Assembly (NCBI RefSeq): GCF_029784155.1 | Contig: NC_073691.1 | Location: forward strand, 92,803,617 to 92,867,616 | Source: Uranotaenia lowii | Lineage: Eukaryota; Arthropoda; Insecta; Diptera; Culicidae | Direction of reading: 5' to 3' | DNA length: 64,000 nucleotides | Shown: positions 1-12,627 of the stretch, one piece after another | How positions within the stretch are numbered: position 1 is the stretch's first letter | Layout of the letters: each line of letters starts with the position of its first letter | Program-made: the position numbers and the translations under genes | Notes under the pieces: model-generated | Told to the model about the DNA's origin: nothing | The model's database searches: none | What the model saw: only the letters and a program-made list of their open reading frames with translations

Positions 1-1216
1 AAATGTTTTGTCGATTTCATGGCAGTAATCGCACGTAATGGTAATAATTCTCTGTTGTAAACTTTGATACAAATCGTTTTTATAGCCCTTTAAAATTCTC
101 ACTGAGAGCAGCTGCCAAGAACGCCTTCAAGCGAACGTTTGCCACTTCGATCTTTTTTTGTTATTCCAAAAATCGTTTATTCATTAAATTAGTCTCCATA
201 AACATTTTTCTGTCGTAATTGATTAACATTGTTGGATGTCTATTTTTATTAATATTTCCTTGTAATCTACCATCATGTTCTGCATTTATTGTTATGCCCT
301 ATTGATCGATAATAGTACAATAAAATAATCGCCGAGATGGGCCAGTTTTGACATTTGAAAAATTCAAAACAGCAACCATAGGCCGTCCACGAATTACTAC
401 ATAACACGATTGCCTTTAAAAATATGTGTTTGAGTTTTCTTTGAATAAATTTTTTATTCAAAGCTACATTATGCTTTAGACTATGTCAGGTACCACTTTA
501 AGTGATATTTTATCATACTATTTGGTAAAAATGTATTTATTTTTATAAAAACATTTACGAGTCAAGTTTTTTTTAATCCTTTCAGGTGTTACGTCATGTA
601 TGAGCGACCCACTAAAATTGGTTTGTTTACAGCTTTTCTTGTTTTGTTTTTTTCATCCACGTCGTGATTTGTGCACTTCCAGAAGTTCGTTCAGCTCCTC
701 GATTTATCCGTGTTAGTACCGGACGAGAACGTGAATAATCATCGGTTACCTGGAGAAGTTACTACGAAGGCATCGTCGGATTGTACCGTGGTTTCGTTAT
801 GTCGGTCCCGTATATCATCAACGAAGCTTTCTTCGGTTGCTTCAATACCGCCACGGAGATGCTACCAGATTCGAAGGATAAGTTTTGTTTCCTGGCAAGC
901 ATCGACCACAAAAATTTTGACGTCAGCCTCCGGTATAAGCTCGTATCCATTTGGCCCCATTTGATGACACAGTATAGCAGTGCTCCAGCCACCGTTTCTT
1001 CAATACATTCCTTGCCCAACAATCGGCAATTGCAAGAAGAAAAAGTTGCATTTTTATCGGAGGTATACGTGTAGTACTCTGGTGCTTGTGTTTTAAGATG
1101 AAATCAAGGTTTAGTTCATAGTTTAGTTGTTAGATGATTGGTATGTTATTTTAAAGTTTTTACTTCAACAGGTCAGTGATGTATGTGTCAAAATAAATTT
1201 TGAAGATTTGGATTAG
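1..1216. other. Flank without a recognised gene
   Basis: AT-rich DNA downstream of the P-like gene. Two overlapping 97-residue plus-strand frames (671-964 and 781-1074) are open. The second contains a plausible-looking stretch ending in a tyrosine-valine before its stop, but I recognise no family and see no splice context that would make either a gene. I see no 31-bp P-type terminal inverted repeat here. A T-rich run at 1217-1240 reads AATAAA on the minus strand and could be the poly-A signal of the gene that ends at 1342. Confidence 0.4.
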
Positions 1217-1341
1217 ATTTTTTTTATTTTTAGATATTTTCTCTGTATGTATACTTAACATTAAAACTTTCTCTTATGAATGCGCCAGTTGAAAATATGT
1301 AGAAATCAGTACAAATAAATGTTCAGTTGTTTCTTAAGAAG

Positions 1342-4300
1342 TCATGTGAGGGTAAGATTCATTCTTTTGGCTTTCTGATTCCTTTTTATTTTGCGTTTCT
1401 CTTCATCGAACGTTTTTCTTGCTAAGCGGACTTCGCGTAAAAAGCCTTGAATAAGTGTGTTCAAGATTCTGTCAACCAATACCTTGAAGCACCCATTGCA
1501 AATTACATGTTCGTATTCCGTGTCGTCTAAATACTCTTTCAGGCGGGTTTTAACATTTCGTTTGTTTTGTTTTAAAAATCGGCGGAACTTTTGTTTAAAT
1601 ATAATAAAAATCTTAAAACCCATGTTGTACAGAAGCTGGTTTGGAATCGTTATTTTACGTCGAGACAAACTTTGTTTGATGAACGAAAAATCATAATCTT
1701 CATTCTTTGATATGGTACTGATGTTTGAGGCCGTAAGATTTCTACGACATGCAAGATGTTTCACTTTACGAAGGGCGCTTCCTAAGATGTAGACTAGCGC
1801 ATTCGTCTCTTTTTTGTAAATAATTACAGAGCTCGTTTCTCTGAGTGGTGTCTTCTTGTAATGAGTTATTTTTTCAGTTTGCCCGGCGTTCATGTTATCT
1901 ATGTCTTTATCGTTTAATAAAGGAACATTGTCGTCATCAATACAGTTTTTTCCAGTCGAATGTTTTTGAATAGCTTCAATCTGCGCGTATTTGAAAGCAG
2001 TTGAAAACTGCAGAGCATTCGGCGCATCATTAAATCCACATCTACGACGAACCTCGGCAAAGAAATTTTCCAGACAGTCTTGGCAAAGACGATTTGTGCA
2101 TAGGTAGCGACATTCGTATTTGATTTTTAACCTCTTCCACAACCATTTTAGGGCACAAATATTATGAACCAGCCCTTTGACATAATGAGGTATTCTTTGA
2201 GTCGCTTTAAGCGATTTAGACTCGATCAAAGACTAAAAAAAATCAGAATAAGTAAACGAAACGCTTTAAACTCGAACGTTATTACCTTTCTAATGTCAAA
2301 GCAATTTTTGTTTGTGAAGTACATTTTTTTGAGAATGGAAAGTGCATCATCTAAAAATTTCCAATGTGAACTACCATCGGTGATTGGTTGTCTTAGAGGC
2401 TACGACAATGTTGTAGGGTGTTTAATATTTATTAAATAAATTAAAGTTATTGTAATGAAATTTGCAAATAAATAGAAACAAATATAGGTTACCTTTCCAA
2501 TGCTATCGGAGAATCGTTCTCTGGAATTAAACGTATCAAAAATCCTGTCATGAAGTAAAATGAATTGGGCAGTGTCGAGTGCTGCAAGAGGTAGTTGATT
2601 GTTTTTAACATAATAATGGATTGCGGAAGCACATGTTTCGCTTAGTGTTCGAGCCGCTAGAGCCACGTTCATAGAAGCGAAAGGTGGAAGGTTAATATTT
2701 TTTTCCTGGAGTTTTGGAACTAATCTTATGGTCGATTTGACATCTACTTCGTAAAGTAGTTCAAGATGCTTATAGGAGGCTATCTTTCCATTGGAAACGA
2801 CATTATTTTTCCGAAAAGCATTGCGAGCACTTTTTATTAAATGTGGAGTATCATAAAAGACTGCAACCTTTTCTCCATCCACGTTAATCCATGGTTTATT
2901 CTTTGAAACACGAGCTTCATGAAGCATTTTGAGATTCGTACTTCCTTGGTCCATCGTGATAGCAACTGGTATTAATCCAATTCGTTGTATGGCACGAATA
3001 CATTTTTTTATTAGCGTAAATTGACATTCACTGCCCAAACTGTTATGAGCCAAAAAGAATGCAATAGGCTGAAAAGTATAGACACGTTAGTACATAACAT
3101 AACATAAGATCGAAGTATCAAAAGAGAAAAATATAAATCATTCATCAACAATTTAAATGAAATTTAAATCTAATAAAATCATAAAATGAATAAAAGAATC
3201 AACTTATCTAGTTTATCTTTAAAATCTGAAATGGTAAATTATAAAAACAGTTTTCACCTGTTTGTAATTTCTGTACAGCCCTGAAACCATAATAGTAATT
3301 GCTTCAGACGCCAATTTCATGTGGTTGTTGTTTTCGATTTTTTTCATCGTGCCTGTGTCCGGAAATCCGTAGAAAATATCTGCTTTGGCACTGTATGCAA
3401 TTTCCGATTTTATAGACATGCCATCACAGGTGAGAAGCACTATTCTATCTTGGTTATTTTGAAATTTTGAAACCTTTTGTTTCATCATATCAATGATCTG
3501 GTGATTGATACCCGGTTTTAGTCTAATGTTTTTGTAAAAGTTATAAATTGAATTCTTACAAGGCAGAGTGATAATTTTTGATTGCTGTATGTGGCGATAT
3601 GCACGCGGCCCACTTATATAGAGACCGGAGGCAAATTTCATCGTTTTTGCGTGATACCTTCGAGCATGTGGCTTTTTAGATGAATTAAGCAATGAGTCTA
3701 ATATAACTTGATTTTTTCGAACTTTGACTCCTAGAGCTTCATCATTAGTTTTGACTTTTTGAAGAATTTTAATCTCCTTCTTCAGCAAAGACACTTTTTG
3801 TTTCAACTTATTAACAGTGTTATTGCGCCTTTTAATTTTTTGATTTGAAACAAAAAGTTGCCGCTTGAGTCGGATGATATTCGCCTTTTGTAAGTTCTTC
3901 AAAATTATGCCAGATTTTGTATTCCGTATTCTATCTACACTATTTGATAAGATAGAATTCTTGGCATCTTCAAACATGATACGCTGACCTAGGAAACGAA
4001 AAAGGTTAAGGTAAGATTACTTCTAACAATTTTCTGAAATTTACAATTTTCAGATTAACGCACAATTTACATCTTCGAATGTGTCCAACAAAACAACTTT
4101 TTCCGATTCATAAAATGGATCCTCAGAAGCCAAGAGATTAAATGACGAGCTACATTTCTCGAGGCATTTCATATCTGTAGTGACGTCCAACGAATTTTGC
4201 TGCCCTATAGGAAACCATTATAGTTAGTTAAATTAATATGCACCTCGAAAACTTAAGTAGCTTACGCACTTCTGACATTTTGGGATGTGTCCAACAGCAC

Positions 4301-5469
4301 ATATTGTTCCGAATTATTATTCGGATCATCCGAAAATGAAAAATTAACTGGGGAGCTACATTCTTCGAAAAACTTCCAATCTGTATAGCTAGCATCTTCG
4401 TATGCATGGTATGCACTCGAAACTGCAGTTCCTATTTCTTCAATTTCCATAGCTACCAACCGCTCTTCTCGTGAAGGATTTGGGGAGATTGGCGAATCAT
4501 CCTGCTCTAAATATTCGTATTTGGTAAAATTGTCATCATCGCCCAAAGACGGGGGCACACATTTACAGGGCGCACAATTTACATCTTCGAATGTGTCCAA
4601 CAAAACAACATTTTCCGATTTATAAAATGGATCCTCAGAAGCCAAGGGATTAAATGACGAGCTACATTTCTCGAGGCATTTCATATCTGTAGTGACGTCC
4701 AACGAATTTTGCTGCCCTAGGAAACCATTATAGTTAGTTAAATTAATATGCACCTCGAAAACTTAAGTAGCTTACGCACTTTTGACATTTTGGGATGTTT
4801 CCAACAGCACATATTGTTCCGAATTATTATTCGGATCATCCGAAAATGAAAAATTAACTGGGGAGCTACATTCTTCGAGAAACTCCCAATCCGTATAGCT
4901 AGCATCTTCGTATGCACTCGAAACTGCAGTTCCCATTTCTTCAATTTCCATAGCTACCAACCGCTCTTCTCGTGAAGGATTTGGGGAGATTGACGAATCA
5001 TCCTGCTCTAAATATTCGTATTCGGTGCAATTGTCATCATCGCCCAAAGTCGTAAAGTTTTCCAGATTATCCGTCGGATTATGTATTGGAACAGCAGCTC
5101 TAACAAGACTGTTATTGAACAAATTAATTAACAAAATGTATGCGCCTTATTTTGAATTAGCACTTACCGCTTACCCATAAAGTGTGTATTCCGAAAACAG
5201 CTGTCTGAAAAATGATCCGAACAGATTTTCCTTCGTTTGAACGCTTTCGGACCGGAAGTTGAAAAGAGCTCTTTTTTTTCAGCTGAGCCGCAAGCTTCCA
5301 CCCACATTCTGCATCTGGCATTTTACAACAGACATATTAAGTAAAAAACAAATTCAACAACATAACTTATTTTCACTTACAGGTTTTCATCTTGTGGAAA
5401 CTGAAAAAAGGATTTTCCGGGAGTTTTTCCCTCCTCATTAGCACAAACCAATATTTCGCACCGCGGCAT
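1342..5469 (-). CDS. P-element-like THAP transposase, nine exons, intact frame
   Basis: Reading GT-AG introns on the minus strand gives exons 5381-5469, 5168-5314, 4780-5108, 4270-4716, 4064-4204, 3258-3988, 2493-3068, 2286-2399 and 1342-2232. All phases match, for a product of about 1,154 residues, longer than the roughly 750 residues of Drosophila P transposase. Exons 1-2 encode a THAP zinc finger: the start MPRCEILVC gives the first cysteines and KICSDHF the Cys-x2-His pair. Acidic repeats follow, then a Lys/Asn-rich likely coiled coil and the RNase H-like core. Candidate catalytic acidic residues are in LLTCDGMS, ITMDQGSTN and QDCLENFF, so a D-D-E set is kept. Such proteins bind DNA through THAP and cut and join transposon ends. 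No terminal inverted repeats were found, so it may be a living P-like element, an old one, or a domesticated THAP9-like gene. It lies on the same strand as the integrin exon. Confidence 0.8.
4064..5108 (-). repeat. Tandemly duplicated acidic exons of the P-like gene
   Basis: Two coding modules alternate A-B-A-B. Module A (4780-5108 and the lower part of 4270-4716) carries a run rich in Asp and Glu ending SEQYVLL. Module B (upper part of 4270-4716, and 4064-4204) carries MKCLEKCSS and ENVVLLDTFEDVN. The units are about 510 bp and nearly identical, including the small introns between A and B. The donor is GTGCGT after the second A and after the last B. In the middle copy the B donor reads GTGCGC and the frame stays open straight into the next A, so B and A are fused into one exon. 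Confidence 0.8.
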
Positions 5470-7119
5470 GTTGATTGTTTATGTTTTTTGTTTACACTTT
5501 ACACTGCAAATTTGTTTTGACAGTTTTCACTGCAGTCTTTGATGACATCTGGTGGACCAATCAAAAAACAAGACTTGATGCAAAATAGTCGTTGAAATTT
5601 TTACACAACATTCGGGGGCTGGCTTGTTTATCTGTTATCTGTGCTTTTACGAAACACATCGTGAAGAAAACCTGATTAATCCTTAATCCAATCAATTGAA
5701 ATGGTTTGATCATCAATTGATGTTTATTGGTCATTCAATCTTATCAAAACATTTCAATCCGTCATATATCCAATACTTATATCACTATCAGCGGTGACTT
5801 ATATCCTTATGAATGGTGTGCCATTCAGTTGTTGCCATTAGAAGGACATCGAAATCAGTGGCGTAGCCATTTAATCGGTTCCGTAAGCAGTAGCGTGGCT
5901 ATAAAACCACACAACCCGTATTGCCTGACAATGAAAATCGACCTATGAGGATTAGTTCCTGGAAAGAGGCCATCACAATAGGCAGTTCCTTTCCTACTCC
6001 AATCAACGTCAGTGAGCTGAAGCAAAAGCAATCATCAGCTTCAACGGAATGGGACCGGCTGGAGTTTGGTAAATATTTGCGATTCCCAGGATCTCCGCTT
6101 TCGTCCGTGTTTTCTTCATGGGTTTGCATTTTTCGCTGCGATTAGTGTGTGTGACTAAACCAAACACCAACGGCAACTCTTAACCTCACCACAACCCCTT
6201 ATTTCCTCAATTGTTTCGAGACTCGAGTGTGCAGAGTTCATCATTTGTGTGACATTAACAGCAATCCATGGAATTTGATACGCGCCACGCCAAACGGCAG
6301 CCTACTGTTTTGGACGCTTGTTAAAGCTCAAAAAGTCTCAATGAGTTGAGTAAACAAACTCGCGTTGTGCCCACCTTTGTTGATCGTTTTTTTGTGATTC
6401 TACAATAAAAGGGCTTCGCCTCTTCTATCGGATGGATCGGTTAGTGCATAAGTAAGCAAAACACTCCGCTATCAAGGCCGTTTTGGGGGATTTCATATCA
6501 TCAACACAAGGTGTGAGATTTGTGTTATTAAGTGGAGGGTTTGGCGGTGATAATCCGGTGGAACCTTCGCGGTTGCTAAACCTCGGAATAAGTGCCTGCG
6601 AGTCGATAATTCCCAAGCTACACATTGTCCCCTCATTTTCCCCCTTAAAGGTAGGTACCTTACATTTTCAATATCCCCGGCACGTCCTCGTCGAAAATAG
6701 ATGAGTTTGTTTTATGTATTGACATCCATTGTCTTCTCGGTCCACAAAATGCAAAAGTGACCTGGCTGTAGTGTTGTGAGGCTCTCTTTCAGCTTTCGTC
6801 TTTCCGTCTTCGATGGGAAAACTTTCCAAACACGTCCAGCCAATTGGCCGAAACGTGAGCATTTATTTGATATGCCTATAAAGGTCGCCCATAGATGGAA
6901 TAAAAAGGCAGTTAAATTAGACATCTACCTAGGTGCTTTGCAAATCGGACTGAGATTAACCGTTGGCCAATTTCATGGGAATAAGTTTTCCTCTCGGATT
7001 CGGATTGATTTGGCTATTTAAAACTATTCCGAAACCATTCTTGGAAGAAACGCTAGAATAAATATGAAGAGTTGTAAATAAGTTTATCTACAGCCAATTG
7101 GTCAAAAATGTGGAAAAAA
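5470..7119. other. Intergenic or intronic DNA, no gene seen
   Basis: Upstream of the P-like gene. It contains only short frames of 60-80 residues on both strands with no recognisable motifs. 5470-5650 should hold the promoter of the P-like gene but I see no clear TATA or initiator. Confidence 0.4.
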
Positions 7120-7341
7120 AATCTAATTTCAAATTCAGATTTCAGATTTTAGATTTCAATTTCAGATTCAGATTTCAGATTCAAAACTTTAGAAATAGAT
7201 TTCAGATTCAGAATTCAGATTCAGATTTCAAATTCAAATTTCAGATTCAGATTTCAGATTCAGGTTTCAGATTCAGATTTCAGATTCAGATTCAGATTCA
7301 GAAGATATCAGTTTCATATTTCAGATTCAGATTTTAGATTT
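7120..7341 (+). repeat. 13-bp satellite array, minor, TTTCAGATTCAGA type
   Basis: Degenerate tandem copies of a TTTCAGATTCAGA unit. This is the reverse complement of the unit in the much larger array at 9924-11050, so the two arrays face each other across about 2.6 kb. The 79-residue open frame over it is a repeat artefact. Confidence 0.85.
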
Positions 7342-7556
7342 GAGCTTTAAGATTCCAAGTTGTCTTTTTGACTTACTTGAATTATGAACAATTCAGTCAA
7401 ACTCTCCTCTCGCACTGATTCAAGGATTGCAGTTTTTTTTTCTAAAGTTGTTTTTTTAATCCGCCTAATTTACAATTTGGTGAGTAACTTAGGCTTTCTT
7501 CTGAACTCTACTTTAAATTTCAAGCTATTTTCTTCATTCGAGCAAATTATTCTTAT

Positions 7557-8022
7557 CTGTAACTCAGGCTGTTTCCTCTGAATTCACTTTTCGAGTTCAA
7601 GCTGCCTCTCGACTCGCATGTTGTTTTCTTCAATAACACAGGCTGTCCTCTCAACTCGCCTTTCGATTTCAAGCTGTCCTCTCTACTCGCTTGAATTCTT
7701 ATCTTTAGCTCAGGCTGTCCTCTCAATTCGCCTCTCGATTTCAAGCTGTCCTATCAACTCGCTTGTTTTTTCATCAATAACTCAGGCTGTCCTCTCAACT
7801 CGCCTTTCGATTTCAAACTGTCTTCTTGACACGCTTAATTTCTAATCAATTACTCAGGCTGTCCTCTCAACTCGCCTTCAAATTTTATGCTGTCCTCTCA
7901 ACTCGCATAATTGTTTCTAAAACGTTCAGGCTGTCCTCTCAACTAGCCTTCCAATATCAAGCTGTCCTCTCAACTCGCTTGAAATTGTGAACGTGATCAG
8001 GCTGTCCTTACGACTCACTTTA
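7557..8022 (+). repeat. CT-rich minisatellite
   Basis: Imperfect tandem copies built on CTCAGGCTGTCCTCTCAACT alternating with TTTCAAGCTGTCCTCTCAAC, with variable AT-rich spacers of 20-40 bp. At least ten GCTGTCCT cores are present. No coding potential. Confidence 0.85.
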
Positions 8023-9923
8023 TATTTCATTTTTATTCCTATTTCGGCATTATTTCATAAGCCGCTCATTTTCCAATGAAAATCCGGTTAGTTATCATCT
8101 TTTTTTTTCAAATATTTTATCCTTATAAAAGAGATGTATCCATTATATTACCTTAAAACCGCACCATTAATCATCTGTTTTCAATTTTTAAAGTGAATTT
8201 CTTACTTAATATATAAGGCTGGAACAAATATCAATTTCTCCTTTAGTCACCCCCCTTCCCCCCCTTCGAAATTTTCAAAATCCCGAAGGGGGGAATTAAT
8301 AAAGTTTTTTTTTTCAATCAATAAAATCTTAGTTCAATTAAGTATTTTAAGTAAATTTCAAATAAAAATTCAAATATTCGAAAGATTAAAAGACCAAAAA
8401 TCAAATTTTGGAAGATAGAAGTTAGCTCACATTTTGCCTTCTTGATTTTATTGAATTTTTCGATAAAAAAATATTTGATTTATAGGTTTTATGCAATTAT
8501 TTAGTATGCAATTTGGTTGCATACAAGCTTTCATGCAATTTATTCCATTTTATTTTCGCATTAATTGAATAGAACACTTCAATTAGTGGCAAACCTTCTA
8601 ATGGTTATGCAAATTATCTGTGATAGCATCAGCTCTTCCTTGTATGATAAATCATGCAATATTATTTTTGACACAAAGTTCGTCTGAGGTCAGGGTAGCA
8701 AATAGTTGAACACTGACAGGTTTTTTTTTGTTTCTGTAGGTACGTTAAAATGTGAACGGCCCCCGTTCATGTCGTTAACTAGAAAACATATCCTAACGTG
8801 TTGCTCGCTCAAGTGAAGGCGAAAGATGCCAAAAATGGTCGTCGAAATACATTTTAAGTGGCTTAGGCGCGCGATAGCATTAATTGTTCGGTTAATGTCT
8901 GAAGTGCGTTGACGGATTTCGACACAGGTTGTTGGCAGGTTTTTTGTCCGTGAACCTAAGTCCATATAGTTTTTTCATTTAACATAAGCAAATAAGAATT
9001 TAATTCGTCTTTGGAATCCCTACAAACTGTATTGTATGTCTTCTTTGAGCAAAATACTATGTTAGCCTTTTTATTTCCCTCAAAATGGAATGGGCTTAAT
9101 TTGCATTAATTCACTATGTATAGGTAGTGTCAACATAATTGATTGCTGACTCCCTCAGACTCGCCACTTTCAAGCCGAAGTGTACAAACTCTAGGGCTAT
9201 AAATAACGGATTAATTCCAATTACAACCCGTTGATTACTCGTCAATATCACCTCCTCCTTCCTAGATGGCCATAAACAAATCGACAGAACCGATATTTTA
9301 AATGGAAAATAGGTCCAGTGTAAACTACTCGGAATGTGCGGAGGATATTTATTTTCGTCCCCTCGGCCAAGCTCGTGTAGTCTTTTAAAGTGCTGCTCTC
9401 GGGGGAGAGCTTGTAAATATTTATTGCTGACATGCATGCAAGCAACAACGACCTTCGAAAAACGAAATAAGACAGAGAGCGAGAAGCAAAAAAAAAACAC
9501 TTGTTACTAAATCCCTCCTTTTGTGATGTTAAGTTGCTTTCTTTTGGCATTTTTTCCTTTTCTCACCGTTTTTTGTCCCAAAGCTTTCTTGCATGCTGTC
9601 AAGGCAAAACGATGCTAAGCCGTAGGACTCTGCTCAGGTGAAAAAGAGCAATCCATGTGCATTGGTACCTGTTTTTGTTTCCCTATTTGGTCTTGAATGT
9701 GGATAGCAAGTGGGCTCCTGCCTGACAGTGACAGTTCGCATGCAAATGTGCTATATTTTGAAGAAAGTTTTGCTCTCGAGCAAAGTGTGCTGTGTGCCTT
9801 TTGAGCAATCTATTTGCACAAATGAAGCAAACCTCAGCAAATCTTTTATAGGTATAGTAGGCGTGTTTCAAATTAATAATTATTTACAAAGAAATATTAC
9901 ATACAGACCTTGAAAAAGTTAAA
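8023..9923. other. AT-rich stretch, no gene seen
   Basis: Short frames on the minus strand (8690-8965, 9114-9500) resemble no family I know and lack splice or codon support. A small hairpin at about 8260-8292 pairs CCCCCCTTCG with CGAAGGGGGG around a short A/T loop. Confidence 0.4.
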
Positions 9924-11050
9924 GAATCTGAAATCTGAATCTGAAATCTGAATCTGAAATCTGAATCTGAAATCTAAATCTGAAATCTGAATCTGAAATC
10001 TAAATCTGAAATCTGAATCTGAATCTGAATCTGAAATCTGAATCTGAAATCTGAATCTGAAATCTGAATCTGAAATCTGAATCTGAAATCTGAATCTGAA
10101 ATCTGAATCTGAAATCTGAATCTGAAATCTGAATCTGAAATCTGAAATCTGAAATCTGAATCTGAAATCTGAATCTGAAATCTGAATCTGAAATCTGAAT
10201 CTGAAATTTGAATCTGAAATCAGAATCTGAAATCTGAATTTGAAATATGAATCTGATTTCTGAATCTGAAATCTGAATCTGAAATCTGAATCTGAAATCT
10301 GAATCTGAAATCTGAATCTGAAATCTGAATCTGAAATCTGAATCTGAAATCTGAATCTGAAATCTGAATCTGAAATCAGAATCTGAAATCTGAATTTGAA
10401 ATCTGAATCTGATTTCTGAATCTGAAATCTGAATTTGAAATCTGAATCTGAAATCTGAATCTGAAATCTGAATCTGAAATCTGAATCTGAAATCTGAATC
10501 TGAAATCTGAATCTGAAATCTGAATCTGAAATATGAATCTGAAATTGAATCTGAAATCTGAATCTGAAATCTGAATCTGAAATCTGAATCTGAAATCTGA
10601 ATCTGAAATCTGAATCTGAAATCTGAATCTGAAATCTGAATCTGAAATCTGAATCTGAAATCTGAATCTGAAATCTGAATCTGAAATCTGAATCTGAAAT
10701 CTGAATCTGAAATCTGAATCTGAAATCTGAATCTGAAATCTGAATCTGAAATCTGAATCTGAAATCTGAATCTGAAATCTGAATCTGAAATCTGAATCTG
10801 AAATCTGAATCTGAAATCTGAATCTGAAATCTGAATCTGAAATCTGAATCTGAAATCTGAATCTGAAATCTGAATCTGAAATCTGAATCTGAAATCTGAA
10901 TCTGAAATCTGAATCTGAAATCTGAATCTGAAATCTGAATCTGAAATCTGAATCTGAAATCTGAATCTGAAATCTGAATCTGAAATCTGAATCTGAAATC
11001 GGAATCTGAATCTGAAATCTGAATCTGAAATCTGAATCTGAAATCTTAAT
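9924..11050 (+). repeat. 13-bp satellite array, major (TGAATCTGAAATC)n
   Basis: About 86 tandem copies of TGAATCTGAAATC over 1.1 kb, mostly perfect with scattered single-base variants and occasional shorter units. It is intronic if the integrin reading is right. The high homogeneity suggests recent expansion or ongoing unequal exchange. Confidence 0.95.
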
Positions 11051-11416
11051 CTTCTTTTAATGTGGAAGGTGAATCTGAATCTCTCATTAGAATTTTAAAT
11101 CTAAAATCTGACTTTGAATTGTATTATTGTTGACCCGTGATTTTTGAAAAAAAAGTGATTCAGACATTTTCAAATATCGCTTCCTAGATAAAACATGTGA
11201 ATTATTTTACAATAGGCGATGGAAGCGGTGCCGAATTTGGGTGATGGTTTTCCACTAGTGCAAGTGAGATGCAGCTAAAATTTCACCCAACTTTTGACAG
11301 ATCTTACGGGGTTTTCTTAAGGAGAGAAAGAATAACTTTTCGATTCCATCGCCCATTGATGATTGTTCGTTGCCTTTGATTAGATGGAGAAAGGGTCCAA
11401 TTTTGGTAACCAAACC

Positions 11417-11843
11417 TATAGACACTATAATTTCATATAGTCTGGCAAAGAGAATGACGGGAGCCAATCGAACTGTCATTCACGCGGAGCCAATCGAGCA
11501 AACTTTCTAAATATTGGAAAACCATGGTTGGAGTATTGAGATTTACAAAGCTTTTCTGGCGCTTTTCTAACATATACTTAAGTTATTTAACATAATTTTT
11601 ACTATTTTTGTTCACCTATAGATTTAAATGATTGAAATATTTTTCAAAAGCGATTTCGAGTTGAAGTGACAAAAATAGCATGTAATTTACGAATCTTAGA
11701 AACTATTTTTTATTTTGCTACTGGAGAGAGTTATGAAGAGCTTGAACATTATCATAGAATGCTCGATTGGCTCCGCGCGAATGACAGTTCGATTGGCTCC
11801 AGTCATTCTCTTTGCCAGACTATATGAAATTATAGTGTCTATA
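11417..11843. mobile_element. MITE with 8-bp target duplication
   Basis: A 427-bp element with inverted repeats of about 85-90 bp that begin TATAGACACTATAATTTC. It is flanked on both sides by ACCAAACC (11409-11416 and 11844-11851), an 8-bp target-site duplication. An 8-bp duplication fits hAT or P-like transposition; the terminal bases do not settle which. It encodes no protein and lies in the inferred integrin intron. Confidence 0.85.
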
Positions 11844-11851
11844 ACCAAACC

Positions 11852-12627
11852 GCTTTAAGACAAACAAATTTTGCGAGTAGGCGTCGATTTTCAATGAGAA
11901 GCACCCGTTTTGTCTGGTTTGTTATTGTTTTTATCTTGAAATGTTCATGTTACCTTGATAACTAAAAGATAACTATCCTATTTACAACGAAGAAATGACC
12001 GGAAGTGAAGCGAGTATGATGGAAAACCGCACCGAGTCAACCACCGCAAATGCGAAAATCGTGCGTGCGTCACGACTCTATTCGCCTAACGATGGACTTT
12101 GGTGAGATTGTATTATTTTAAAAACTATGGAGGTACTCATATCATCCCCCTTTTTTAGAACATTTCCCAAGTCATCAGTTAATTGTTTCGCAAGACATCT
12201 AACCTGTTTTAAGTTCCCTCGCCGGAGTGTCCCTGTATTCAAATTGAAAAGCTTCAAGTGAGTATTGAATCCAGATATAAATTTTTACAGCATCTGTTGG
12301 TTTGAAAAATTAATTTTGCATTTTGTATCATAAAAGAGTTTTCAATTTTTTTAAATTTTATTCCGGCATTGAATGAGTCAAAAATATGTGCTCATCATTT
12401 CCTAACGAGCGTAATGGTCATAAAAATTCCACGAAAGCACGCGCTGTTATCGCACATTTTTTTACTTTGCCTTCGTATCCATTAAAGAATGGCGGCAAAA
12501 AAAACATCAATAAATTCACCCCAACCCAGTTGAATCGACCTTACAAATATCTAAGCCCCAGTAGCGATTCTACGAAAGTGACTTAAGTAACAGAAAAGTA
12601 GCGTTTTTCTTCTCTTTGATGACTTAC
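11852..12627 (-). other. Inferred start of integrin intron
   Basis: Downstream of the integrin donor site at 12626-12627 on the minus strand. No second integrin exon is visible here or further down to position 1. No other gene was seen. Confidence 0.5.

Noticed and set aside
671..1074. Possible gene downstream of the P-like gene
   Set aside because: Two overlapping frames of 97 residues without any family signature or splice support; left as unrecognised.
9114..9500. 128-residue minus-strand frame
   Set aside because: Hydrophobic start but no recognisable family, and no splice or promoter context.
9924..11050. CRISPR array
   Set aside because: Units are contiguous 13-mers without unique spacers; it is a simple satellite in a eukaryote.
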